A stretch of DNA of 64,000 nucleotides from Streptomyces sp. NBC_00239 (GCF_036194065.1 NZ_CP108095.1:4774001-4838000), one strand, 5' to 3'. Positions 1 to 11,681 are shown, numbered from the stretch's first letter. The notes: generated by a model not told the origin, from the letters alone. Program-made: numbers and translations.

Positions 1-16
1 CCGTCTCCGCCTCTCG

Positions 17-3088
<3,072 letters not shown>

Positions 3089-3122
3089 CGGCCCGGCCGA
3101 GGGTCGTGATTCTGTAGGGGTA

Positions 3123-3186
3123 GGGATTCCGACCGGAATCCCGAAGATGTACGGCGCCGGCGCTCCGGGAACCCCGGGGCGCCGGC
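3123..3186 (+). terminator. Two hairpins, the second terminator-like
   Basis: First hairpin: gggattcc/ggaatccc with loop gacc at 3123-3142. Second hairpin: a 14-bp GC-rich stem (arms 3156-3169 and 3173-3186, one G-T pair, 3-nt loop) followed by tctcgtct. They lie 34-98 nt after the carboxypeptidase stop and probably end that transcript. Confidence 0.65.
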
Positions 3187-3223
3187 TCTCGTCTACGGCT
3201 GGGGGCGGGGCGGACGATGTGGG

Positions 3224-5263
3224 GTGCGACGAGTGACGACCGCTAAGCCGGAGACGCCGGGGGCGCCGGGAGCGCCGGGGGCTTCTGAGGTGGCTGAGGT
3301 GCCGGGACTGCCGGGAGCGCCGGGGGCTTCTGAAGTGGCCGAGGTGCCGGTGCCTGAGGTGGCCGAGGTGACTGAGGTGTCGGAAGCTTCTGGGGTGGCT
3401 GAGACTGCTGGGGCCGGCGTGCCTGAAACAGCCGGGGCCGGAGCGTCCGGGAAGGCTGGGACCGCTGAGACCGCTGGGACCACTGGGAGCGCTGGGACCG
3501 CTGGGGTGCGTGTGGCCGAGGTGGCCGAGCCCGAGCGGCCCGAGCCCCCCGCGCCCGGGCGGTTCGCCGCCCTGCGCGAGCGGTACCCCGTCGGGTCCGT
3601 CGTGCTCGCCGTCACCGCGCTGGCCGGCGTGCTGCACGTGGTGTGGTTCTTCGTCTTCGCGAACAGCGGCGGCGACCTCGCCGCCCAGGACGCGTGGGCC
3701 GAGTTCGTCGGCCGACACCCGGACTCCGCGTACAACCTCGCCTGGTACGGCGGGATGCACCCCGTCTCGTACAGCGTCGTGTCGCCGTACCTGATGTCCG
3801 TGCTCGGCGTCCGTACGACGATGATGATCGCCGGCACCCTGTCGGCGGGGCTCGTCACGCTGATCCTGTTCCGCTGCCGCGGCGCGGTCCGCAATCCGGT
3901 GCCGCCCGCCATGGCCGCGGTCTTCGGGTTGTTCTGCAACGCGATATCGGGGCGGGTGACCTTCGGGCTCGGCGTGATGTTCGCGCTGGGCGCCGTGGCC
4001 GCCGTGTTCTGCTGGCCCCGGAAATGGGCCCGCAACCGGTGGGGCAAGGCCGCCGTCGCCGCGCCGCTGGCCGGGCTCGCGACCGCCGCCTCGCCGGTGG
4101 CCGGACTCTTCCTCGGCGTCGTCGCGGCCGCGCTGTTCCTGAGCGCGCGGCGGCCGGGCGCGTACGCACTCGGGCTGCCGCCCGTGATCATCGTCGGGCT
4201 GTCGGCGTGGCTGTTCCCCTTCTCCGGGACGCAGCCGATGTCGATCGGAACCGCGGCCCTGCCGTTCCTCTTCGCCGTGCTCTCGCTCGTGCTCGTGCCG
4301 CCGAAGTGGAAGACCGTACGGCTCGCCGCCGCGGTGTACGCGGTGGGCGTGTTCCTCACCTGGCTCGTCGACTCGCAGGTCGGCTCGAACGTCACCCGCC
4401 TCGCGATGCTGTTCGCCGGCGCGGTCTTCGTCGCCGCCCTGCCGTACACGGAACGCGGCAAGCGCAAGTGGTACGCGCTGGTCCTCGGGTTCGTCGGCGT
4501 CAACACCTGGATCACCATCAACAGCGTCAACGACATCGTGCACACCACGCCGGCGGCGTCGTGGGCGCGCGAGCTGGCGCCGCTCGTCGACCAGCTCCAG
4601 CAGGCCGGCACGGACCGCGGGCGGGTCGAGGTCGTCCCGGCCAGGAGCCACCGCGAGTCGTCGGCGTTGTCACCCTACGTGAACCTCGCACGCGGCTGGA
4701 ACCGCCAGGCCGACCTGGAACGCAACCCGCTCTTCTACGACGACACCCTCGACTCCGAGAACTACCGCGAATGGCTCGACCGCTGGGCCGTCCACTACGT
4801 CGTACTGTCCGCCGACGAACCCGACTCGGGGGGCAAGCACGAAGCGGAACTCATCCGGAGCGGGGTGCCGTACCTCCAGCGGGTGTGGAGCAACGAGAAC
4901 TGGGACCTGTTCCGGGTCAGCCGGCCGACACCGCTCGCCGACCTGCCGGCGACCGTGCGGCGCGTGGGCGCGGGCGAACTCGTCGTGGACGTGAAGGAGG
5001 CGGGGGCGGTACGGATCCGCGTCCCGTACTCGCCGTGGCTCGGCCTCGTCGACGCGCAGGGCAAGAGCGTCGAACCGCCGACGGAAGACGAAAACATCGC
5101 CGGCTGCCTCTTCCGTTCCGCCCCGGACGCCGAAGGCGACGAATGGACCACCCTCCTGGCCCCCACCCCCGGCGTCTACCGCCTCGCCGCCCCCTACCAA
5201 CTCCCACGCGGCACGGCCTGCCCGGACACGCTGGTCGAGGAGGCGGTGGGGGAGGGGGAGTAG
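3224..5263 (+). CDS. Polytopic membrane protein with extracytoplasmic C-terminal domain
   Basis: About 679 residues. The first 100 are a low-complexity Glu/Val/Ala/Gly/Pro segment (repeated GAPGASEVAEVP-like units), presumably cytoplasmic. Residues about 120-430 contain roughly ten hydrophobic helices. The last 230 residues are soluble, with a stretch around YVNLARGWNRQADLERNP and a small beta-rich tail. The architecture resembles large GT-C-type or arabinosyltransferase-like membrane proteins that modify cell-wall polymers, but I cannot identify a catalytic motif, so the function is unassigned. It follows the carboxypeptidase on the same strand with a terminator between, which fits an envelope role. 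GTG codons at 3224 and 3233 are both possible starts; neither has a clear ribosome-binding site. Confidence 0.75.
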   Translation: MRRVTTAKPETPGAPGAPGASEVAEVPGLPGAPGASEVAEVPVPEVAEVTEVSEASGVAETAGAGVPETAGAGASGKAGTAETAGTTGSAGTAGVRVAEVAEPERPEPPAPGRFAALRERYPVGSVVLAVTALAGVLHVVWFFVFANSGGDLAAQDAWAEFVGRHPDSAYNLAWYGGMHPVSYSVVSPYLMSVLGVRTTMMIAGTLSAGLVTLILFRCRGAVRNPVPPAMAAVFGLFCNAISGRVTFGLGVMFALGAVAAVFCWPRKWARNRWGKAAVAAPLAGLATAASPVAGLFLGVVAAALFLSARRPGAYALGLPPVIIVGLSAWLFPFSGTQPMSIGTAALPFLFAVLSLVLVPPKWKTVRLAAAVYAVGVFLTWLVDSQVGSNVTRLAMLFAGAVFVAALPYTERGKRKWYALVLGFVGVNTWITINSVNDIVHTTPAASWARELAPLVDQLQQAGTDRGRVEVVPARSHRESSALSPYVNLARGWNRQADLERNPLFYDDTLDSENYREWLDRWAVHYVVLSADEPDSGGKHEAELIRSGVPYLQRVWSNENWDLFRVSRPTPLADLPATVRRVGAGELVVDVKEAGAVRIRVPYSPWLGLVDAQGKSVEPPTEDENIAGCLFRSAPDAEGDEWTTLLAPTPGVYRLAAPYQLPRGTACPDTLVEEAVGEGE

Positions 5264-5522
5264 GGGCTGGGGAGTGCCCTGACCTGGGCTTTTGCGGGAA
5301 GGCGCTCGTTCGTGGGGAGGCGGGCGGGGGATCCCGGTAACGGATCGCGTCCCAGCCGCGCAGCGGCCCCGAATCCCCCGGCCGAGGCCGAGGCTGGCGT
5401 ACGGCGTACGGGGTAGGGGCAGCCGCCGACGGCGCCCAGCCCCCACTGGAAACCTCAGCATCTCGATGCCGCTGTACGGGCGGAGCGGGTGGGAGAACAC
5501 CCCCGCGCGGAGCGCGGGGGCA

Positions 5523-5870
5523 CCCCCACCGGCGGCCGGCCGGACACGAACGCCCCGCCCGGCACGGGCACAGCCGAGACGCCGACCCGCCAAGCGCGGC
5601 GGACCCCCACCGGCGGCCGGCCGGACACGAACGCCCCGCCCGGCACGGGCACAGCCGAGACGCCGACCCGCCAAGCGCGGCGGACCCCCACCGGCGGCCG
5701 GCCGGACACGAACGCCCCGCCCCGCACGGGGCACAGCCGGGACGCGGACCCGCCAAGCGCGGCGGACCCGCGCGGGACCCCCACCGGCGGGGAGCCGGGC
5801 ATGTGCGCCCCGCCCGGCACGGGCGTGACACGTGGACCCGCCCGCCAAGCGCAGCGGACCGGTTCCCGCG
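5523..5870. repeat. 81-bp tandem repeat array in a 679-bp gap
   Basis: The gap 5264-5942 has no convincing gene. It holds a tandem array whose units begin with cccccaccggcgg at 5523, 5604, 5685 and (diverged) 5778, so the period is 81, 81 then 93 bp. The first two units are nearly identical. Each ends in ccgccaagcgcggcgga, and shorter copies of that end segment (gccaagcgcagcggaccgg) recur near 5847 and 5873. Because 81 is a multiple of three, several reading frames stay open on both strands, but none shows a ribosome-binding site or codon pattern of a real gene. Confidence 0.9.
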
Positions 5871-5942
5871 ATGCCAAGCGCAGCGGACCGGCATATGCTC
5901 CGAATAGTCCGATTAGGCGTTTCTCGAAGGAGTGACGACGGG

Positions 5943-6143
5943 ATGGGCAAAGAGCAGAAGAAGGACCTTCGTGCCGCCGCGGAAGGCCAGCGCCCGGCTG
6001 AGCCGCCGTGGGCGAAGGGGCACGGGTTCGAAGGCCCCGTGCGCAGCAAGGTGAAGGGCGGGCTGCACACGAAGGCGGAGCTGAAGCGTGCCGGCAGTCC
6101 GCAAGGCGATCGCATCGGTGAGCGGAGCAGGGGGCTGAGCTAG
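5943..6143 (+). CDS. Small conserved-looking hydrophilic protein (66 aa)
   Basis: Starts MGKEQKKDLRAAAEGQ and ends ERSRGLS; highly charged, no membrane segment, no recognised domain. The ATG at 5943 is preceded by GAAGGAG at 5924-5930. Monocistronic, just right of the tandem-repeat array. The composition (Lys, Arg, Gly, Glu) contrasts with the shadow frames around it, which supports it as a real gene. Function unknown. Confidence 0.65.
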   Translation: MGKEQKKDLRAAAEGQRPAEPPWAKGHGFEGPVRSKVKGGLHTKAELKRAGSPQGDRIGERSRGLS

Positions 6144-6396
6144 CAGGACAGGTCCCGGTGTGGTGGCGGCCCTCCCGGCCTGCGGTCGGGAGGGCTTTCG
6201 CGCCCCCGGACCGGCCCGCCGAGGCCTGTCACGGCCTCCGCCCGGACGCCCTTTACGGCTTTGCTGCCGCCTATTCGGGCAAACGTTACATTGTCGACGG
6301 ATTACCAGAACATGCTCCTCGTAGCTTCGTAGTCGTCGCCGGGGCGGATGCCCTACAGGACAGGGCGACGCAGAGACGACGAGGGGAATCCCGCCC

Positions 6397-6621
6397 ATGG
6401 GTGCCATCTTCCGTACTGCCGCCATCGCCACCGGTGCCGGTGGCGGTGCCGTCACCGTTCTCGCTCTTCCTGTGGGCGCCGCGTTCGCGGACTCACCGAC
6501 CGCTTCGTCGGTCGTCGGCGGGCTGGAGCAGGGGGCTCGGCAGTTCGTGAACCAGGTGGTGTTGGAGGGCGGCGCGCTCACCCCGCCCGGCGGCCGCGGC
6601 TCGTCCGGAGTGCTGCGATGA
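6397..6621 (+). CDS. Small secreted protein encoded upstream of sortase
   Basis: 74 residues. The first 30 form a signal peptide (hydrophobic AIATGAGGGAVTVLALPVGAAFA with cleavage probably after AFA-D), leaving a mature peptide of about 43 residues with no Cys and no LPXTG-type motif. The ATG at 6397 is preceded by GAGGGGA. Its TGA overlaps the ATG of the sortase gene (ATGA, 6618-6621), so the two are translationally coupled and the peptide may act with that enzyme. No family recognised. Confidence 0.65.
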   Translation: MGAIFRTAAIATGAGGGAVTVLALPVGAAFADSPTASSVVGGLEQGARQFVNQVVLEGGALTPPGGRGSSGVLR

Positions 6622-7250
6622 CCTGCACCAGCACCGCCGCCCGTCCCCGTGTCGTCCGGATCGCCGCCGCGGCCGCGCTGGCCGCCTCGCTCACCGCGGG
6701 GCTGTCGGCCTGTGGCAGCGGGATGGCCCCCGACCCCAAGGTCGGCAGCACCGCCGCCGCCCCGGCGAGGGAGGCGTCCACGGCCGAGGCCCTGCCGAAG
6801 TCCCGGCCCACCGGGCTGAAGATCCCCTCGGCCGGCGTCGACGCGAAGAAGATGCTCGACCTCACCACCGACGCCAACGGCGAGCTGGGCGTTCCGGACG
6901 CCGACACCGAAGCCGACACCCCCGGCTGGTGGACCGGCGGGGTGACCCCCGGTGAGGTGGGCGCGGCAGTGCTCGTCGCGCACTACGACACCAGGCACGG
7001 GCCGGCCCTGATGAAGGACGTCAAGAAGATCAAGCTCGGTGACGTGGTCGAGGTGCCGCGCGCGGACGGCATGACGGCCACGTTCAAGATCCGCGAGGTC
7101 GAGGACGTCGACAAGGCGAAGTTCCCGACGCGGAAGGTCTACGGGAACACCGGCCGCCCCGAACTGCGCCTGATCACCTGCGGCGGCGAGATCAAGAACG
7201 GCCACCGCACGAACAACGTCATCTTCTACGCCGACCTCGTCCGCCCCTGA
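6618..7250 (+). CDS. Class F sortase, lipoprotein-type signal
   Basis: A 210-residue membrane-linked sortase, the transpeptidase type that cleaves and joins surface proteins. The N-terminus has a hydrophobic stretch ending in a lipobox-like LSAC. The catalytic triad is visible: His122 in VAHYDT, Cys188 in LITCGG and Arg197 in GHRTNNVIFYA, with the short spacing typical of actinobacterial class F enzymes. The start ATG 6618 overlaps the upstream stop. The only LAXTG-type substrate in the window is the stalked chaplin at 25.5-26.7 kb, but those motifs are normally processed by class E sortases, so no link is implied. Confidence 0.85.
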   Translation: MTCTSTAARPRVVRIAAAAALAASLTAGLSACGSGMAPDPKVGSTAAAPAREASTAEALPKSRPTGLKIPSAGVDAKKMLDLTTDANGELGVPDADTEADTPGWWTGGVTPGEVGAAVLVAHYDTRHGPALMKDVKKIKLGDVVEVPRADGMTATFKIREVEDVDKAKFPTRKVYGNTGRPELRLITCGGEIKNGHRTNNVIFYADLVRP

Positions 7251-7263
7251 CCCGAGTGCGTGA

Positions 7264-7686
7264 TCACGGCTCGGTGGCCTGCGTGCTCGTCTCGGACTGA
7301 CGTTGACGAGCCAGCAGTTCCTCCACCAGCTCGCGATAGCGCGCGACCTCTTCGTTGAACTCTGAGTTGTCCACGTCCAGACCTGCTGCCGGGCCGGGTA
7401 GCCCTGCAAGCTCGCGCAGAGTCGGTTCGAAGTCCGGGTCCAGGCCCTTGTGGCATGTGCCGCAGAGTGTGACGAGGTTTTCCTCGGCAGTCGGACCGGC
7501 CATCCGCCAGGGCACGAGGTGGTGTACGTGCAGCTCGATGTCCGTGTGATCGCTCGATCTGCGACGAAGCGTCTCCAACAGCCGGGCCCTGGCTGCGTTC
7601 TGCCTGTCTCCCATGGCGTGACCTTGCCACAGGGGACTGACACGCCACCGGTCGTGCTCTGACCCCCGATACGCCGACGTCGTCAA
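7264..7686 (-). CDS. HNH endonuclease-like protein, possibly truncated
   Basis: The core HVHHLVPWRMAG...ENLVTLCGTCHKG is an HNH nuclease finger: a His pair, then Asn-Leu, then CxxCH. Complete HNH proteins of this type have a second Cys pair about 10 residues before the first His (CxxC...HVHH). Here that place reads LLETLRRRSSDHTD with no Cys, so zinc binding would be incomplete. The real start may be ATG 7614 rather than the GTG/ATG at 7686. It is convergent with the sortase gene, 13 bp away. It is either a decayed fragment or a divergent HNH protein. Confidence 0.6.
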   Translation of the reverse strand: MTTSAYRGSEHDRWRVSPLWQGHAMGDRQNAARARLLETLRRRSSDHTDIELHVHHLVPWRMAGPTAEENLVTLCGTCHKGLDPDFEPTLRELAGLPGPAAGLDVDNSEFNEEVARYRELVEELLARQRQSETSTQATEP

Positions 7687-7797
7687 GGCGATCCGCCGGG
7701 AGCAGCACCCGCAGCACGGCCCGGATCGGGCGGACGGTCAGCCCGTCCGCGGGTGACATGCCGATCGCGTCGGCGATGTGGGTGTCGAGGAGTGGCG

Positions 7798-7831
7798 AGG
7801 GCCCTCCGGCCGTGATCGGCTGGAGGGCCCT
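7798..7831 (-). terminator. Terminator of tRNA-Arg
   Basis: Inverted repeat with arms agggccctccggcc (7798-7811) and ggctggagggccct (7818-7831), a 14-bp stem with one G-T pair and a 6-nt loop, located 32 nt downstream of the tRNA on its strand. Confidence 0.75.
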
Positions 7832-7862
7832 GGACCCACTCTGACCAGCAGGTCTACTGCTG

Positions 7863-7935
7863 TGCCCCCGGCAGGATTCGAACCTGCGACACCCGCTTTA
7901 GGAGAGCGGTGCTCTATCCCCTGAGCTACGAAGGC
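7863..7935 (-). tRNA. tRNA-Arg (anticodon CCU)
   Basis: The minus strand folds as a complete 73-nt tRNA: acceptor GCCTTCG/CGGGGGC, D-arm TAGCTCAGGGGATAGAGC, anticodon stem CCGCT/AGCGG with loop CTCCTAA, T-arm GCAGG TTCGAAT CCTGC and discriminator A. The anticodon CCT (complement of 7900-7902) reads AGG. CCA is not encoded. Confidence 0.97.
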
Positions 7936-8167
7936 GAGTCGAGGACAGGTTAGCCGATGTCGGGGGTGTGGCGCTGGGGGGTATCGGGGCGGGCAGGGGG
8001 GTGGGTTGGCAGGGATGGGTGGGAAGGGCGGGGCGGTACCCGGCAGGCCGGTTCGGGGGCTCGTGCCCGGTTTGGGGTGGGCTCGAGTGGTCCTCGAGTG
8101 GTTCTCCGTGGTGGTGGCCTACGTTGGTCGGGGCCCGCACGCCGAGATGCCGCGTCAGGAGAGCCCC

Positions 8168-9100
8168 GTGCCCGACTCCACCGACCCCGCCCGGATCGTT
8201 CGGTCCGTCCCCGTCCCCGTCCCCGTTCCCGCAGGTGACGTGTCGCGGCTTGCCGTCGGCGTTGTCGGAGCCGGGACCCTGGGGCTGAGCGTGGCGCAGT
8301 GCCTGGCCGCGGCGGGGCACGACGTGACCGTCGTGGAGTCGACGGCCGATGTGCTGGCCGGCGCCCCGGACCGGCTGCGCGCCGGCATCCGGATGGCCGT
8401 CATGCTGCGCCGGGCGGCCGCCGACGGCGTGGCGGAGACCGTCGCGCGGATTCGTTTCAGCGACGACCTGGGTGACCTCGCGGGCGCGTCCTTCGTCTTC
8501 GAGTGCGCCCGCGGGAGCATTGCCGTCACGGAGGATCTCGTCCGCTCGCTGGGCGCCGTCGTCCCCGCGAGCACGGTGATCGCCACGTGTACGTCGGCGG
8601 TCCCCGTCGAACTCCTCGGCCGGCAGATCCCGTCCCCCGACCGGCTCCTCGGCATGCTGTTCGTGAACCCGGTCCACGCGAACGACGCCGTCGAGGTCGT
8701 CCGCGCCAAGGACACGAGCACGGAGACCCTCGCCCGCGCCCACGCGCTGCTGCACTCCCTGGGCAAGCAGGGGACGATCGTCCACGACGCCCCCGGGTTC
8801 GTCTCCGACCGGCTCGCGCACGTCGCGTACAACGACGCGGCCGGCGCGGTCCGGGCGGGCGCCGCCGACGCGGCCACCGTGGACCGGATCTTCCAGGAGC
8901 GCTTCGGGCACGCGACGGGGCCGCTGCGGACGGCGGACCTGATCGGCCTCGACACGGTCGCGGACACGCTGTACGTCCTGCACCGGCTCACCGGGGACGA
9001 GCGGTTCGCGCCCTGCGAGCAGCTGACGGACCTGGTGGCCGCGGGCAAGCTCGGGCGCAAGAGCGGCGAGGGCTTCCACCGGTACGCCCCCACCGGCTGA
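8168..9100 (+). CDS. 3-hydroxyacyl-CoA dehydrogenase family protein
   Basis: 310 residues. A Rossmann NAD-binding motif VGVVGAGTLG lies at about residues 24-33, followed by the GHDVTVVE strand. The 3-hydroxyacyl-CoA dehydrogenase C-terminal domain (DAPGFVSDRL...AYNDAA...DLIGLDTVADTLYVLH) comes next, and the sequence ends KLGRKSGEGFHRY, the usual family terminus. It would oxidise a 3-hydroxyacyl-CoA to the 3-oxo form with NAD+. Related enzymes also make hydroxymalonyl extender units, but no partner genes are present. GTG 8168 is chosen because AGGAGA lies 5 nt upstream; ATG 8147 is an in-frame alternative. It is convergent with the thioesterase. Confidence 0.88.
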   Translation: MPDSTDPARIVRSVPVPVPVPAGDVSRLAVGVVGAGTLGLSVAQCLAAAGHDVTVVESTADVLAGAPDRLRAGIRMAVMLRRAAADGVAETVARIRFSDDLGDLAGASFVFECARGSIAVTEDLVRSLGAVVPASTVIATCTSAVPVELLGRQIPSPDRLLGMLFVNPVHANDAVEVVRAKDTSTETLARAHALLHSLGKQGTIVHDAPGFVSDRLAHVAYNDAAGAVRAGAADAATVDRIFQERFGHATGPLRTADLIGLDTVADTLYVLHRLTGDERFAPCEQLTDLVAAGKLGRKSGEGFHRYAPTG

Positions 9101-9124
9101 CCACCGTCGCCGATCCCGCCGGTC

Positions 9125-9221
9125 CCGTACGAGCGGCCGATCACCGGTTCCGTACGACCGGCCGATCACCCGTTCCGTACGACCGGCCCGTTCCGTACGA
9201 CCAGCCGATCAGCCGTTCCCT
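9125..9221. repeat. Short degenerate direct repeats, period about 25 bp
   Basis: ccgtacgaccggccgatca-like units begin at 9125, 9150, 9175 and 9193, with a degenerate fifth near 9217, filling the gap between two convergent genes. The spacing is 25, 25 and 18 bp. No coding or hairpin function is obvious. Confidence 0.75.
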
Positions 9222-9261
9222 ACGGGAGGCTGATCGGCTGCGGCGTATCCGCCCGACTTCG

Positions 9262-10014
9262 TTACGCGTCCACCGGCCGGGCGGCCGCCGGGACCGCCGT
9301 CATGGCCAGGCGGGCCAGGGTTTCCGTGTGGGCCGAGAGGTAGAAGTGGTCGCCGGGCAGGACGTGGGTGGTGGAGGGGCCCGTGGTGAGGGCCGCCCAG
9401 TCGTCGGCCTTGGCCTCCGACATGCGCGGGTCCGCGTCGCCGGTCAGCACGATCATCTCGGCGTGCACCGGGGGCGCGGCCGGGTCCGGGCGGTACCGGT
9501 CCACCAGGAAGAAGTCGTTGCGGATGATCGGGAAGAACAGCTCGCGCAGGGCGGCGCTTTCGAGCACCTGGGGGTCGGTGCCGCCCAGGGTCCGCAGCCG
9601 GCTGTCGAGTTCGGCGTCGGAGAGGGGCTGCTGCGGGACGTCGGCGGGGAAGCCGCTCGCCGCGCGGCCCGAGACGCACAGCCGGGTGAAGTGCGTTGCC
9701 CCGGCCGCCTCCAGGCGCAGCAGGGTCTCGTACGCCACCGAAGCGCCCATGCTGTGGCCGAACAGCACGGTGCGGCGCACCGGGGCGGCGAGGAGTTCCG
9801 CGGTGACCTCGTCCGCGAGGCCGCCCATCGTGGGGATGAGGGGGTCCCGGAAGCGGCCTTCGTGGCCGGGGTACTGCACGGCCATGAGTTCCGCGCCGAG
9901 GGGCACGTGGTCGGCCCACTCGCGGAAGAAGCTCGCGGAGCCGCCGGCGTGCGGGAAGCAGACCAGGCGCAGCGATGCGGTCGAGTTGGGGCGCAGGTGC
10001 ACGAGGGCTGTCAT
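9262..10014 (-). CDS. Type II thioesterase (alpha/beta hydrolase)
   Basis: 250 residues of the GrsT/TesA editing thioesterase family. These enzymes release wrongly loaded acyl groups from NRPS or PKS carrier proteins. The nucleophile elbow GHSMG has Ser88, the acid lies in TGDADP, and the catalytic His lies in GDHFYL near residue 220; the N-terminal CFPHAGGSA oxyanion-side motif is typical. The ATG at 10014 follows a GGAGA-like site. No NRPS or PKS gene is in the window, so it stands alone and probably serves clusters elsewhere. Confidence 0.9.
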   Translation of the reverse strand: MTALVHLRPNSTASLRLVCFPHAGGSASFFREWADHVPLGAELMAVQYPGHEGRFRDPLIPTMGGLADEVTAELLAAPVRRTVLFGHSMGASVAYETLLRLEAAGATHFTRLCVSGRAASGFPADVPQQPLSDAELDSRLRTLGGTDPQVLESAALRELFFPIIRNDFFLVDRYRPDPAAPPVHAEMIVLTGDADPRMSEAKADDWAALTTGPSTTHVLPGDHFYLSAHTETLARLAMTAVPAAARPVDA

Positions 10015-10207
10015 CGGGTCTCCCTGGGTGGTCGTCCGGTATGACGACCCTAGGGGCAGGCTCGTACGGGTGTGCGGACGGCCGAGTGGACCTCGACCGT
10101 CCGTCGAGTCGTCCCCCGCCCCCCGCCCCGCCGCCCCGCCGCCCTGACGATCGGGCCACTTCCGCCGATCCCGCGACGCCTCCCGGGCGGGTCCGCGAAG
10201 CGGCCCC

Positions 10208-11488
10208 TCAGGGGCGGGTGATGCGTACCTGGTAGCTGTCGTTGGGCAGTTCGCCGACGACCGAGACGCTGATGCCGCTGGCGTCGTCGGTGTAGGTCTC
10301 GCCGGGGCCGAAGGGTGCGTCGGAGAGTTCGGAGTGGACGTTGGGGCGCCGGGTGCAGCCGCCGCTGTCGAGGGCGCTGTCCGAGATGGCGACGGGGCCG
10401 CGCCCGGTGTCGACCTGCGAGTCCACCTTGTAGATGAGCACGCCGGGTTTGCACACGGCCTCGTCGTTGCCGGCCGGGGTGCGGACCTCGACGGCGATGC
10501 CGGCCGAGTCGGAGGTGGGGGCGAAGGCGAGTTTCCTGGCGCCGCCGGCGACCGCCAGCGGGGTGAGTACGTGGTCGCTGGTGCCGGGTTTGGCGGCGCA
10601 GCTGATCTGGCTGCTGTCGAGCCAGCCGAGCTTCCACTTGTGCCAGCCGAGCAGGTCGTTGTTGGCGCCCCAGTCCTCGCTCATGATGTCCCAGTGTCCG
10701 ACCGCGCCGCCGCCGTCCGCGGTGTAGAGGTCGGGCAGTCCGAAGACGTGCCCGTTCTCGTGGGGCAGCACCCGGTAGCCGGTCTCGCGGTACGAGCCGG
10801 AGCCGTCGTCCTGCCGGCTGTAGACGAAGGACGTGTTGGCCAGCGGGACACCGTCGGCGATCGGCGCTTCCCCGTTCCCGGAGAAGGTCACCGACAGGAC
10901 GGTGTCGAGGGCGGACGGCCCGGCGTTCGGGGTGACCAGGATGTTGACGAGGTCGTACGCGCTGAAGTCCACTTCCGCGTCGGCGGCCTTGACGATGTGC
11001 TCGACGAGCTGGCGGTAGCCGGGCTCGTACGGGGAGCCGCGCTCGATCCCGTACGCGGCGAACGGCATCGGCATCCGCAGCCAGTTCGATACCGGGGCCT
11101 CGGGCCGGTATACCAGCCGCCCGTACGAGCTGGTGCGGAACCAGTCGGAGGTCTGCGGGAAGAACTCGGCCAGCCGGTCCTTGGCCGTGCCCTCGCCCTT
11201 GGCGTCCGGGAAGTCGATCATGAGGTTCAGGGCGCGGACCTCACCGGTGGAGCGGGAGTACCCGGGCGGGGTCGGCAGGCCTTCGGACATCTGGACGCCC
11301 ATGGCTCCGGAGATCCGGCAGGGCGCGAGGGCGGATTCGTTCGCGGTGGCGACCGGGCCCGCGGCGGCGCGCGGCCGGTCGCTCATGCCGCCGCTCGCGG
11401 TGGCGGTCACGCCCAGCGCCAGCGCGGTGAGTCCGATGTACGCGCTGGTCCGGCGGTGTCTGCATATCCGGTGGCGGGTCTGCGGCAT
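10208..11488 (-). CDS. Secreted M6-family metalloprotease
   Basis: 426 residues. A basic start followed by a hydrophobic stretch (AYIGLTALALGVTATASG) forms a signal peptide. The zinc-binding motif HENGH at residues 243-247, followed by VFGLPDLY, and the downstream HWDIMSEDWGAN segment are hallmarks of the M6 (immune inhibitor A-like) family. The N-terminal part of the catalytic domain (LMIDFPD) is also recognisable. Start ATG 11488 has GAAGG 7-11 nt upstream. It is divergent from the TetR gene. A Crp-like palindrome lies 113 nt upstream. Confidence 0.88.
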   Translation of the reverse strand: MPQTRHRICRHRRTSAYIGLTALALGVTATASGGMSDRPRAAAGPVATANESALAPCRISGAMGVQMSEGLPTPPGYSRSTGEVRALNLMIDFPDAKGEGTAKDRLAEFFPQTSDWFRTSSYGRLVYRPEAPVSNWLRMPMPFAAYGIERGSPYEPGYRQLVEHIVKAADAEVDFSAYDLVNILVTPNAGPSALDTVLSVTFSGNGEAPIADGVPLANTSFVYSRQDDGSGSYRETGYRVLPHENGHVFGLPDLYTADGGGAVGHWDIMSEDWGANNDLLGWHKWKLGWLDSSQISCAAKPGTSDHVLTPLAVAGGARKLAFAPTSDSAGIAVEVRTPAGNDEAVCKPGVLIYKVDSQVDTGRGPVAISDSALDSGGCTRRPNVHSELSDAPFGPGETYTDDASGISVSVVGELPNDSYQVRITRP

Positions 11489-11600
11489 GCGGTCGCCTTC
11501 GGGTCCGCGGCAGCCGGCCGGACCCGTGCTGCGCTCCTGCGCCCACCCTCTGCCGGGTCGGACCGGACCGCGCGCCGGGATCGTCCGAACGTGGATCGGG

Positions 11601-11618
11601 GTGTGACTCAGGTCACAC
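11601..11618. promoter_or_regulatory. Palindrome matching the Streptomyces Crp site
   Basis: GTGTGACTCAGGTCACAC is a perfect 7+4+7 palindrome. The core GTG-N6-GTCAC fits the Streptomyces Crp consensus GTG-N6-GNCAC. It sits in the divergent region between the protease and TetR genes, 113 nt from the protease start. Confidence 0.55.
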
Positions 11619-11681
11619 AGAAGAGTGAAATAACCGGGGACGCGCTCCCCGTTTACCCAGGTGTCCTCGAAACGGGGACCA

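Noticed and set aside
5523..5870. CRISPR array
   Set aside because: Units are contiguous 81-bp tandem repeats without unique spacers, and there are no cas genes.
5455..5935. Repeat-containing open frames on both strands in the 81-bp array
   Set aside because: The period is a multiple of three, so all frames stay open by construction. No start signal or family supports any of them.
7798..7935. Integration site (attB) at the tRNA-Arg gene
   Set aside because: No integrase and no repeated tRNA 3' end could be found in the window.
9121..9240. Transcription terminator between the dehydrogenase and thioesterase
   Set aside because: The sequence is mainly a direct repeat of ccgtacgaccggccgatca; a short gccgatcagcc/ggctgatcggc pairing near its right end is possible but too weak to call.
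8168..10014. Fragment of an NRPS/PKS biosynthetic cluster (hydroxyacyl-CoA dehydrogenase plus thioesterase)
   Set aside because: No ketosynthase, condensation, adenylation or carrier domain is in the window, and the two genes are convergent rather than co-transcribed.
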